A stretch of 21,236 nucleotides of DNA. It comes from Actinomycetes bacterium. GTDB taxonomy: Bacteria; Actinomycetota; Actinomycetes; Actinomycetales; Demequinaceae. Under the pieces are notes generated by a model. It was not told the origin of the DNA, ran no database searches, and saw nothing but the letters and a program-made list of their open reading frames with translations. The stretch covers positions 1-21,236 of the forward strand of contig JAEYUX010000122.1 in the NCBI GenBank assembly GCA_023432235.1, in the 5' to 3' direction. The position numbers and the translations under genes are program-made. Shown in pieces: positions 1-6,427 of this stretch (position 1 is its first letter; each line of letters opens with the position of its first letter).

Positions 1-709
1 CTGGCTGCTCAGCGATCATCATGGCGACAGCCGGCTCCGCGTCGTCTCCGTCGGGATGCACGATGACGCCGGTCACGCCACGTTGTGCGCAGTGGCGAGA
101 GAACTCGCGCTCAATGCGAAGCGGGTAATTGGGCTCGCGTGCAAGCGTCGCGGTGCGCTGGCCAATAAGCGCGATACGTTCGTGGCCGTTCTCTGCAAGC
201 TTGTCCACGGCCATGCGGACGGCGGCCTCAAAGTCGAGGTCGACGCAGACGAGGCCCTCGGTGTCGTCTGGCACGCCGATAAAGACGGTGGGGCAGGTGA
301 TCGTGCGAGCGAGCACAGCTCTTTCATCGTGGGCGGCCACGTCGAGAACGATGATGCCGTCCGCAAGAGCCGACGCCGCAGAGCGCTTCATCCCAGCCAA
401 AGCGTCGTCATGGACAAGCAGGAGAGTGTCGAAATCGCGAGTACGTGCCGACATCGTCACTTCCATCGCAAAGGCCATGTGCGCGGTGGGATCCGTGTCG
501 GGGTGAAGGGGAGCAGTGACCGCGATGATGTCGGAGCGATTCGCTGCGAGGGCCTTTGCCGAGGCGCGCGGTGCGTAGCCGAGTCGCTCGGCCGCATCGA
601 GTACGCGTCGCTTCGTCTCGTCGGAGATCCGACGCTTGCCGGACAGGGCATACGACACAGTCGAGATCGACACATTCGCTTCGCGAGCGACGTCCTCGAT
701 CGTTGCCAT
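1..709 (-). CDS. LacI-family transcriptional regulator, partial (C-terminus beyond the window)
   Basis: A DNA-binding sugar-responsive repressor of the LacI/GalR family. The N-terminus MATIEDVAREANVSISTVSY is a canonical LacI helix-turn-helix, followed by the hinge-helix region (ALAANRSDIIAV, about residues 53-64) and then the start of a periplasmic-binding-protein-like sensor domain with the family patterns DGIIVLDV and ENGHERIALIG. About 236 residues are visible and the frame is still open at base 1, so roughly the last 90-100 residues of a usual 330-340 aa protein are missing. The ATG at 709 has a GAGG about 7 nt upstream and places the helix-turn-helix at the very N-terminus. The effector cannot be told from the visible part. 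The gene has its own leader containing a perfect palindrome, which suggests autoregulation. Whether it controls the rhodanese, GH6 or importer genes is unknown. Confidence 0.93.
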   Translation of the reverse strand, partial: MATIEDVAREANVSISTVSYALSGKRRISDETKRRVLDAAERLGYAPRASAKALAANRSDIIAVTAPLHPDTDPTAHMAFAMEVTMSARTRDFDTLLLVHDDALAGMKRSAASALADGIIVLDVAAHDERAVLARTITCPTVFIGVPDDTEGLVCVDLDFEAAVRMAVDKLAENGHERIALIGQRTATLAREPNYPLRIEREFSRHCAQRGVTGVIVHPDGDDAEPAVAMMIAEQP

Positions 710-753
710 GGCGGACCTCATTGTCTCCGACAACCCGACTGTCTTTCCAGTCT

Positions 754-767
754 TCGAAGCGCTTCGA
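754..767. promoter_or_regulatory. Perfect 14-bp palindrome TCGAAGCGCTTCGA, likely LacI-family operator
   Basis: The 14 bp are a perfect inverted repeat with a central CG step, the usual architecture of LacI/GalR operators, where the hinge helices enter the minor groove at the central CG. It lies about 45 bp before the start of the LacI-family gene in that gene's leader, as expected for autorepression. A weaker repeat centred on AACCGGTT (832-839) sits further upstream and could be a second site. Confidence 0.6.
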
Positions 768-782
768 TGCGCTTGCGGAGAG

Positions 783-810
783 ACTATGCCGAAGTCATCG
801 ACTCTCGCAA
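783..810 (-). promoter_or_regulatory. Candidate promoter of the LacI-family gene
   Basis: On the minus strand TTGCGA (805-810) and CATAGT (783-788) are separated by 16 nt, an acceptable sigma70/SigA-type pair. Transcription would begin about 65-70 nt before the ATG at 709. The palindrome at 754-767 would lie just downstream of the start site, where a repressor would block it. Assignment is by eye only. Confidence 0.35.
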
Positions 811-862
811 GGCCTATGCCGAATTGTTATCAACCGGTTCACATGAAAGGGGCGCCGCGCGC

Positions 863-1285
863 TCATCCTTGGCGCCACGGCAGGCCCGACGCCTTCCAGC
901 CCTGGACGCCGCGATGCCCGTCCTCGTCGGGGCTTCCCTCAAAACCATCAAGGATGTTGTACGCGGGACCGATGCCTGCGGCCGTTGCGGCAGTGGCGGC
1001 GCTGATGCTGCGCGCGCCCGAACGGCAAAGAAACAGCACTGGCGCGCCCATTTCTGGGTTGATTCCGGCGTCGTGCAACTGCTCGAGGAAGCGGGCATTG
1101 TGCTCGCCGTGCGGGTAACTCACCCATTCGACAAGCACGGGTTCGCGGCCAGTCGCTGACGTATCGGGAACACCGACAAAGCGCCACTCGGGCTCACTGC
1201 GGACATCCACGAGCACGGCGCTGGGTTCACTCAGGAGCAAATCCCACGCCTCTTGTGGTGTGAGATCGCCTTCGTACGCGCTCAT
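863..1285 (-). CDS. Single-domain rhodanese-like sulfurtransferase
   Basis: A 140-aa single rhodanese domain, expected in the cytoplasm, able to carry a persulfide on its active-site cysteine and pass sulfur to an acceptor. The substrate-side motif VLVDVRSEPEW (residues 24-34) and the active-site loop LFLCRSGARS with Cys87 are intact. The end (ILDGFEG...GWKASGLPW, about 111-137) is typical of the family. The ATG at 1285 is preceded by GGAGGA at good spacing. The open frame continues upstream to 1426 but that extension has no rhodanese similarity and overlaps the permease gene. It lies 74 bp after the ABC permease on the same strand, so it may be read through from that operon or have its own promoter. 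Its partner is unknown. Confidence 0.92.
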   Translation of the reverse strand: MSAYEGDLTPQEAWDLLLSEPSAVLVDVRSEPEWRFVGVPDTSATGREPVLVEWVSYPHGEHNARFLEQLHDAGINPEMGAPVLFLCRSGARSISAATAATAAGIGPAYNILDGFEGSPDEDGHRGVQGWKASGLPWRQG

Positions 1286-1299
1286 GTGTCCTCCATCGG

Positions 1300-1318
1300 C
1301 ACTGGTCGCTTGCCAGTG
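1300..1318. repeat. Inverted repeat CACTGG-N7-CCAGTG before the rhodanese gene
   Basis: Two perfect 6-bp arms with a 7-bp spacer lie 15-33 bp upstream of the rhodanese start. It could be a binding site or a small RNA hairpin in the leader. No family of regulator is implied by the sequence alone. Confidence 0.35.
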
Positions 1319-1336
1319 TATGGAAGCGATTGCTAT

Positions 1337-1359
1337 CCGGCTAGGGGCTTTGCCGCCGG
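1337..1359 (-). terminator. Weak hairpin directly after the ABC permease stop
   Basis: Arms CCGGC (1337-1341) and GCCGG (1355-1359) enclose a smaller GGC-TTT-GCC hairpin, immediately after the permease stop codon on the minus strand. There is no T-tract, so termination would be weak or absent. It may mark the end of the HK-RR-ABC transcript. Confidence 0.3.
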
Positions 1360-3378
1360 TTAGCGTGCGTGACGGAGTTGCCCTCTCCCAAGACGAGCGG
1401 TAAGCCACGCAGTCACGGCCCCGCAAGTGAGGGCGAAGGCTCCCGCAATTGCACCGCAGCCGAGGCCGAACGTGCCAGCGAGAAAGCGAAGCTCACCCAT
1501 GGGAACAAGCCCGGCGGGATCTCCCATCGCGGTGATCGACAGGGCGAGCGCGAGACCAACGACGAGACCCAAGATCACGCCAAGTGATTGAGGCAACCAT
1601 TGCACCCACCACCATGTCACCGTGCGTTGCCGCCCCGCGAGGCCCATTGCCACGCGCGCTGTTTCTTCGGCTCGGGTGGCGCCGCGGTGCGACACCGCGA
1701 TGGCGGCGATGACCACTTGCAGCGTCACGGCGCATGCGACGATCGTGACGATCGAGGTCGTCGCGGTGACATCTGCTCGCACCCACTCCCAAAACTCCGA
1801 TGACCCCCGCAGGCTCTCACTGTCACTCGGGCTCCACCACCGCGCGATGTCGAGAAGCTTGGTGGCGGACCACACCACAACGAGCGCGACACCTGCGGTA
1901 AGAAGCAGGGCGGAGGCGGTTCCTTGGCGCGGGCGAGCCCGCAACTCGTCCCCGGCGCTCAGTATGCCTGGGCTTCGCCTCTTGCTGAGGAGCACGCCCA
2001 CGAGCGGAATGAGGCGTCGAAGCACCTCGATGACGAGCATGACGCCACCAACGAGCGTGGCAATCCAGCCGGCGACAACCACCACATCGATGGGTATGGC
2101 AGGCGAGTTGCCGAGCCACACGAGCGCCGCACCGATCGTCACGGGTGCAAGTACCCAGATGAAAGGAACTCGACGTGAGATCTCGGCCTCTGTGAGGTCG
2201 TTGACTGGCTTAAGGGCTGCGGTGGGGGCGACGCGCGATGCCCAGAAGGCGGGCACCGCGGTGACGACGAGCGCCGCGATTGCCGCAGCGATGACCGCCA
2301 CCGGAATGACGATCCAATTCATCGTGATGGCCGCATCGCCAAATGGGTGGGGTGTAAGCGCTCGTGCCACGGAAAGCGTTGCTTGCGCTCCGCCAACGCC
2401 CAGCGCGAGCCCAAGGACCACCGCCCCTACCGCCACGATGAGCGCCTCGATTGCGGCTGCCACCGCAACGGTGGCTCGGCGCGCGCCGAGTGTCCGTACA
2501 GTCGCAATCCACTGTGCGCGTGCTGAGGCCTGGGACCGGCCTACCGCGAAACCCATCACCACCATTGCGGTGACGAGCATGATCGCGGCCCCAAACCATG
2601 CGCCACTCGCCATGGGGAGGCTAAGCGACGCGGGGCTTTCCCATTGTGAGCCTTCGTCCCACCTCGTGAGCGATGGCGCGTTTCCCGTCCATCCGATCGA
2701 GACCAGCCACGTCTGCACTGTGTGACCGTCATCGAGTGGCCACCGCAGCGTGAGGGGACTCGACTCTGCGGCTGCCTCATCCCAACTGATGTAGGCGGAG
2801 GGCAACCACACCTCGAATCCCGGCAGCGAGGTGGCTGCGGCCAGGCCCACCACGCGGTACTCATGCGCGGCCGGGTCTGCGGACTCGAGGCCATCGACCC
2901 CTGAGTAGAGGGTGACCATGTCGCCTACGTCGAGACCGCTGTCCCGCGCAATATCAGCCGCGAGCACAATGTCGCCGGCAGCGGTGGGCCGCGTGCCTTC
3001 GACAAGCGGGATGTACGCACCTTCACCCATGAGCGCCTGCACCGTCCAGCTGTCGCCTCCACTGCTGTCAGTCCAAAGGTCGCCGCGAATCACTGCGAGG
3101 GCGTCGTTGCCGGAGGCCGCGTTGATCGCCGCCGCGACGACATCCGGGGTCACCGGGTCGCTCTCTTCGCCCACGTCGCCGGTCATCACATTCGGGAACC
3201 CCGTGTGAGGGGTGCCCCAGCCGCCCACACGATCCGTTTCTTGCGCGAGATTCGCTTGGGTGGCACCCAGAACAAGAGTGGCCGTGAGAATCGCGACGAG
3301 CAACGTAATGAGACTGCCAGTCCACGCCGAATAGGCCTTGTTCGCACGCACTTGGGCGAAGGCGAGCCGGGTGATCAT
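1360..3378 (-). CDS. FtsX/MacB-type ABC transporter permease
   Basis: A 672-aa membrane permease that would pair with the ATPase encoded immediately upstream. It begins with a short cytoplasmic end and a first membrane helix (about residues 20-42, SLITLLVAILTATLVLGA). A large extracytoplasmic domain of roughly 200 residues follows. Membrane helices then form an FtsX-like unit (about 258-380) that contains the internal motif VRTLGARRATVAVAAAIEAL and ends AFWASRVAPTAALKPV. A further set of helices runs to the C-terminus, including a region near 480-510 (ELRARPRQGTASALLLTAGVAL) that resembles a second FtsX start. The start ATG overlaps the ATPase stop (ATGA). Such systems export peptides or lipids or give resistance to antimicrobial peptides; the substrate here is not readable. 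Confidence 0.92.
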   Translation of the reverse strand: MITRLAFAQVRANKAYSAWTGSLITLLVAILTATLVLGATQANLAQETDRVGGWGTPHTGFPNVMTGDVGEESDPVTPDVVAAAINAASGNDALAVIRGDLWTDSSGGDSWTVQALMGEGAYIPLVEGTRPTAAGDIVLAADIARDSGLDVGDMVTLYSGVDGLESADPAAHEYRVVGLAAATSLPGFEVWLPSAYISWDEAAAESSPLTLRWPLDDGHTVQTWLVSIGWTGNAPSLTRWDEGSQWESPASLSLPMASGAWFGAAIMLVTAMVVMGFAVGRSQASARAQWIATVRTLGARRATVAVAAAIEALIVAVGAVVLGLALGVGGAQATLSVARALTPHPFGDAAITMNWIVIPVAVIAAAIAALVVTAVPAFWASRVAPTAALKPVNDLTEAEISRRVPFIWVLAPVTIGAALVWLGNSPAIPIDVVVVAGWIATLVGGVMLVIEVLRRLIPLVGVLLSKRRSPGILSAGDELRARPRQGTASALLLTAGVALVVVWSATKLLDIARWWSPSDSESLRGSSEFWEWVRADVTATTSIVTIVACAVTLQVVIAAIAVSHRGATRAEETARVAMGLAGRQRTVTWWWVQWLPQSLGVILGLVVGLALALSITAMGDPAGLVPMGELRFLAGTFGLGCGAIAGAFALTCGAVTAWLTARLGRGQLRHAR

Positions 3379-4142
3379 TGGTCGACTCGCGCGAGTGCAT
3401 CCAGTCCCGCGAGCACCGCCTGGCTGGATGGAGAGTCGATGTGGCCCGCCACGCGGCCATCGGCGAAGAGGACCACTTTGGCGGCGTACGACGCGGCGGC
3501 CGGGTCATGCGTCACCATGACGATTGATTGGCCGAGTTCACGGCAGGAGGTGCGCAGGTGATCGAGAATCTGGGCACTTGCGTGGACATCGAGATTTCCA
3601 GTGGGCTCGTCCGCCAGCACGACACGGGGCTTGGTGATGAGCGCCCGCGCAATTGCGACTCGCTGCTGCTGCCCACCCGAGAGTTCGAACGGCTTGCGAG
3701 AGATTTCTCGGCCAATGCCAAGCATGTCGATCAAGGTGTCGAACCAAGCGCCATCCACGGGCAACCCATTGAGGCGTAGCGGCAACACGATGTTGTCGCG
3801 CGCCGTCATTGTCTGGAGCAGGTTGAAACCTTGGAACACGAAGCCGACTATTCGTCCGCGGAGGCGGGCGAGCGCGGCCTCGGAAATGCCGGTGAGTTCG
3901 GAGTCACCTACCCACACGCGGCCCGCATCGGGTTTGTCGAGTCCGGCTAGCAGGTGCACCAGCGTCGTTTTGCCTGAGCCGGATGGCCCCATCACCGCGG
4001 TCAGCTGGCCGGGCTCAATATCAAGGTCCACGTGGTCAACCGCCGTGACGGAGGTGGCACCGGTTCCATAGGTGCGCGTCAGTCCGCGCGTGCGCAACGC
4101 AACCGAAGCCTCGGTAGGAGTAAGAGCGGTTGTTTCCGGCAT
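3375..4142 (-). CDS. ABC transporter ATP-binding protein (MacB/LolD type)
   Basis: A 255-aa ATPase energising the FtsX-type permease. Walker A GPSGSGKT (residues 52-59), Q-loop FVFQGFNLL (101-109), signature LSGGQQQ (154-160), Walker B VVLADEP with the catalytic Glu (174-180), the D-loop GNLD, and the switch His in VTHD (210-213) are all intact. The order and wording match the MacB/LolD branch. I chose ATG 4142 because it follows GGGAAG at about 9 nt and leaves the usual short N-terminus. The frame is open up to 4247, but that extension is unlike the family. The stop overlaps the permease start by 4 bp, showing translational coupling. The gene lies downstream of the response regulator across a 132-bp gap holding an inverted repeat, so it is probably its target. 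Confidence 0.95.
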   Translation of the reverse strand: MPETTALTPTEASVALRTRGLTRTYGTGATSVTAVDHVDLDIEPGQLTAVMGPSGSGKTTLVHLLAGLDKPDAGRVWVGDSELTGISEAALARLRGRIVGFVFQGFNLLQTMTARDNIVLPLRLNGLPVDGAWFDTLIDMLGIGREISRKPFELSGGQQQRVAIARALITKPRVVLADEPTGNLDVHASAQILDHLRTSCRELGQSIVMVTHDPAAASYAAKVVLFADGRVAGHIDSPSSQAVLAGLDALARVDQ

Positions 4143-4243
4143 GGCATGCACTTCCCGTGGTGAGATCGTGGCGAAGAAACCTGTCGTCCTCACCGTAGGG
4201 CTGCCTGGAGCGCTGCGCATCGGACTGCAGGATGCACTTGCTG

Positions 4244-4259
4244 TCATACCGAGGTATGA
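4244..4259. promoter_or_regulatory. Inverted repeat TCATACC-GA-GGTATGA, likely response-regulator site
   Basis: Two perfect 7-bp arms with a 2-bp spacer, 15 bp after the response-regulator stop and about 100 bp before the ABC ATPase start. NarL/LuxR-type response regulators bind such short inverted repeats as dimers. A TACGGT on the minus strand closer to the ATPase could serve as a -10 element, but no clear -35 was seen. Confidence 0.6.
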
Positions 4260-4274
4260 GGTCTAGCGCTGTCG

Positions 4275-4946
4275 TCACCTCGCGGGGCGGACGATCCCAC
4301 TCTCGTACGCAATGACGACAGCTTGTACGCGGTCGCGTGCGCCCAGCTTCGCCAACACCCGGCCAACGTGGGTCTTCACCGTGGCCTCGGCAAGCGTCAG
4401 TTCCTGACAGATCTCCTGGTTAGACAGGCCACGTGCCATGAGCACGAGCACCTCTCGCTCACGCTCTGTGAGCGAGGCAAGCGCTCCGCCTGCCACGGCG
4501 TCGTCGCGAGCGTCAGGCAGTTGCACCGCGAGCCGTGTGAGGAGACGCCGGGTTGCCGCGGGTGCAAGGACCGCTTCCCCGGCGTGCACCGTTCGAATCG
4601 CCTGGAGCAAGTCCTCGGGAGGAGAGTCCTTGACAAGAAAGCCGCTGGCGCCCGCCTTGATCGCCGCAATCACGTACTCATCGAGATCAAAAGTCGTCAG
4701 GACAATCACTCGCGCGGCCGACGCTGCGGTGACGGCGGCGCACGCGTCGAGGCCGTCGCGGCCCGGCATGCGGACATCCATGAGCACGACGTCGGCAGGT
4801 GAACTAGGGTTCGCGAGAATGCGCACGGCCTCATCGCCATCCCGGGCCTCGGCGACCACGCTCATATCGGGCTGAGAGTTCACCACCATCGCAAAGCCGG
4901 CCCGGATCAGCTGCTGATCGTCGACGAGTGCCACGCGAATCGTCAT
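4275..4946 (-). CDS. NarL/LuxR-family two-component response regulator
   Basis: A 223-aa cytoplasmic regulator. The receiver domain has the acidic pair VALVDDQQ (Asp9/Asp10), phospho-acceptor Asp57 in VVLMDVRMPG, the switch Thr in VIVLTTF and the conserved Lys in FLVKD. The C-terminal LuxR helix-turn-helix runs from LTEREREVL through the recognition helix TVKTHVGRVLAKLGARDR, with the usual length for the family. Its ATG overlaps the kinase stop by 4 bp (ATGA), so kinase and regulator are translationally coupled and form a pair. The likely target is the ABC operon 130 bp downstream, via the inverted repeat at 4244-4259. Confidence 0.96.
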   Translation of the reverse strand: MTIRVALVDDQQLIRAGFAMVVNSQPDMSVVAEARDGDEAVRILANPSSPADVVLMDVRMPGRDGLDACAAVTAASAARVIVLTTFDLDEYVIAAIKAGASGFLVKDSPPEDLLQAIRTVHAGEAVLAPAATRRLLTRLAVQLPDARDDAVAGGALASLTEREREVLVLMARGLSNQEICQELTLAEATVKTHVGRVLAKLGARDRVQAVVIAYESGIVRPAR

Positions 4947-5722
4947 GCGTTGTCCTCCTGCCAGGCGGGCAATGGCACGACGGCGCGTACTTCGAAACCG
5001 CCGCCGGTTTGTGGCGCTGCAGCGAGGGTGCCACCGAAGATCGTGGCGCGTTCGCGCATTCCGTCGATGCCGCTACCGGTCCCGTCACCGTGTGCGGCAG
5101 CGCCGCGGCCGTCATCACGCACCACGAGCGTGACGTCGTCCTCGCCCCACCGCAATTGGAGATAGGCCGTGGCTGCTGGTCCCGCGTGTTTGAGCACGTT
5201 CGTCATCGCCTCTTGAGCAATGCGATAAACCGCGAGTCCCGCGCCAATGGGAAGGGGCCGCGGGGTGCCGGTGGTGACAAATGAGACGTCGAGCCCTGAC
5301 TCGCGTGTGGCAGCAACAAGAGCGGGTATGTCGCCGATGCTGGGTTGAGGACCTAATTGCATCTCGCCTTCGGGTGCGCGCAGCACCCCAAGGAGGGCAC
5401 GCATTTCCGTGAGGGCAGAGCGGCTCACTTGCGCGATGGTGTCGAGCGTGCGTTCGCCCGCCGCTGGATCGGTCCGGGCGGCAAAACGGCCACCATCCGC
5501 CTGCGCGACGACAACGGAGAGCGTGTGGGCGACGACATCATGCATCTCCCGTGCGATGCGTGCACGCTCATCGCTCGCCGCGAGGACGCGAGTGGCAATC
5601 GCTTCCCCTTCCGCCGCTCGCTGCAAGTCATCTGCACGTTCGCTGTGGCGCTGGGCCCGCCGCGCATAGAACACAGCGAGACACAGTGCGATTGCGGCGA
5701 TCGCCCAGCCCGCCCATTCCAT
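4943..5722 (-). CDS. Sensor histidine kinase, HisKA_3/NarX type, short N-terminus
   Basis: A kinase of about 259 aa that phosphorylates the downstream NarL-type regulator. The dimerisation/phospho-acceptor helix holds the His in REMHDVVAHTLS. The ATPase domain has the N-box QEAMTNVLKHAG, G1 DDGRGA and G2 GSGIDGMRER. Only one membrane segment precedes the catalytic part (WAGWAIAAIALCLAVFYARR), against four or more in many actinobacterial relatives. An in-frame stop lies about 50 nt upstream, so the protein cannot be longer. ATG 5722 is exactly 6 nt after TATCGT, the leaderless pattern; GTG 5728 is the alternative. With almost no extracellular loop, it may sense through the membrane or through the partner ABC transporter. 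Confidence 0.92.
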   Translation of the reverse strand: MEWAGWAIAAIALCLAVFYARRAQRHSERADDLQRAAEGEAIATRVLAASDERARIAREMHDVVAHTLSVVVAQADGGRFAARTDPAAGERTLDTIAQVSRSALTEMRALLGVLRAPEGEMQLGPQPSIGDIPALVAATRESGLDVSFVTTGTPRPLPIGAGLAVYRIAQEAMTNVLKHAGPAATAYLQLRWGEDDVTLVVRDDGRGAAAHGDGTGSGIDGMRERATIFGGTLAAAPQTGGGFEVRAVVPLPAWQEDNA

Positions 5723-5728
5723 GCCCAC

Positions 5729-5734
5729 ACGATA
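5729..5734 (-). promoter_or_regulatory. Candidate -10 element TATCGT for a leaderless kinase mRNA
   Basis: TATCGT fits TANNNT and sits 6 nt before ATG 5722 on the minus strand, so the transcript would start at or beside the start codon. Only a poor Shine-Dalgarno (CGGGAC) is present, and no good -35 was recognised. Confidence 0.45.
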
Positions 5735-5915
5735 CGTCCCGCCAACGCCACCTCGGTGAGATGTGTGCTCGTCTTCTCATGACGACGTCCGGCCCCACCA
5801 CATGTGGGCCCCCTACCCGGGGGGCATGGTGTGGTTTTGCCAACAATCGCTGGACCTTGCGCTCATGGTGTTGTCGAATAAGAAACGGACGTAACGGGCA
5901 AGGGGAGCAAAAACG

Positions 5916-6347
5916 ATGACATCGCACCGCGAGGGACGAATCGACACCGCTGCATTGCAAGTACTTTCACACCGTCTCGCGGACGGCTCTCAGCAGTACG
6001 CGCCACGGGACCTCGACGATGCTCCCGGGTTGCCGGGACGTACGCCGGGTCAAGCGCTCGCATCGGCACCTCGCCCTCCAGTTGGACCTCGCGCCGTCAT
6101 CCTCGACTGCGGTACGTCGCGGCTCACGGGATACACCCACGTGCTGTGGATCGCTCCCAACGCTGACGCGATGATTGGCTCGCACGTTGTTGAGCAACTC
6201 GCGTTCATCGTGGGCCGCGTGGTGGGGGTGGAGGCTTTCGCCTGGGAGGGCAACGACCGTCTCCATGTGCGTGCTCCGGGACTTGCATGGGATGACCTGC
6301 TTCGCGACGCTCAGGACGCGCTCGCTCTTCACCTCGCTGCCGCATAA
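5916..6347 (+). CDS. Conserved-looking hypothetical protein, 143 aa
   Basis: Not recognised as any named family. The ATG follows AGGGGAG at about 9 nt, and codon use is the same GC-rich third-position pattern as neighbouring genes, so I regard it as real. The first 55-60 residues are polar and Pro/Gly/Arg-rich and look disordered. The second half is compact, with alternating hydrophobic stretches (AVILDCGTSRLTGY, THVLWIAPNADAMIG, VEQLAFIVGRVVGVEAFAWE, RLHVRAPGLAWDDL) suggesting a small alpha/beta domain. No signal peptide, membrane helix or catalytic motif is visible. It stands between the divergent kinase gene and purL, 80 bp before purL on the same strand, without evident functional tie to either. 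Confidence 0.7.
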   Translation: MTSHREGRIDTAALQVLSHRLADGSQQYAPRDLDDAPGLPGRTPGQALASAPRPPVGPRAVILDCGTSRLTGYTHVLWIAPNADAMIGSHVVEQLAFIVGRVVGVEAFAWEGNDRLHVRAPGLAWDDLLRDAQDALALHLAAA

Positions 6348-6378
6348 CTGAACGGCCTTCAACGACGGGGCTCGCAGG

Positions 6379-6384
6379 TAGGCT
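6379..6384 (+). promoter_or_regulatory. Candidate -10 element TAGGCT upstream of purL
   Basis: TAGGCT fits TANNNT in an 80-bp gap before purL and would give a leader of about 37-40 nt. TTCAAC 15 nt upstream is a poor -35. This is the only promoter-like element seen in the gap. Confidence 0.3.
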
Positions 6385-6427
6385 GGGTCGCAGCATCGAC
6401 CCCCACTTCTCGAGCCGAGGGATACGC

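Noticed and set aside
784..823. 10-bp direct repeat CTATGCCGAA (784-793 and 814-823) upstream of the LacI-family gene.
   Set aside because: It partly overlaps the candidate promoter elements and is short enough to be chance; no further copies were seen.
851..876. GGCGCC repeated in inverted orientation around the rhodanese stop as a terminator.
   Set aside because: The 6-bp self-complementary words are separated by 14 nt, overlap the coding end and lack a T-tract.
56..1159. Plus-strand open frame of 367 codons over the LacI-family and rhodanese genes.
   Set aside because: It runs antisense through two recognisable genes and resembles no protein family.
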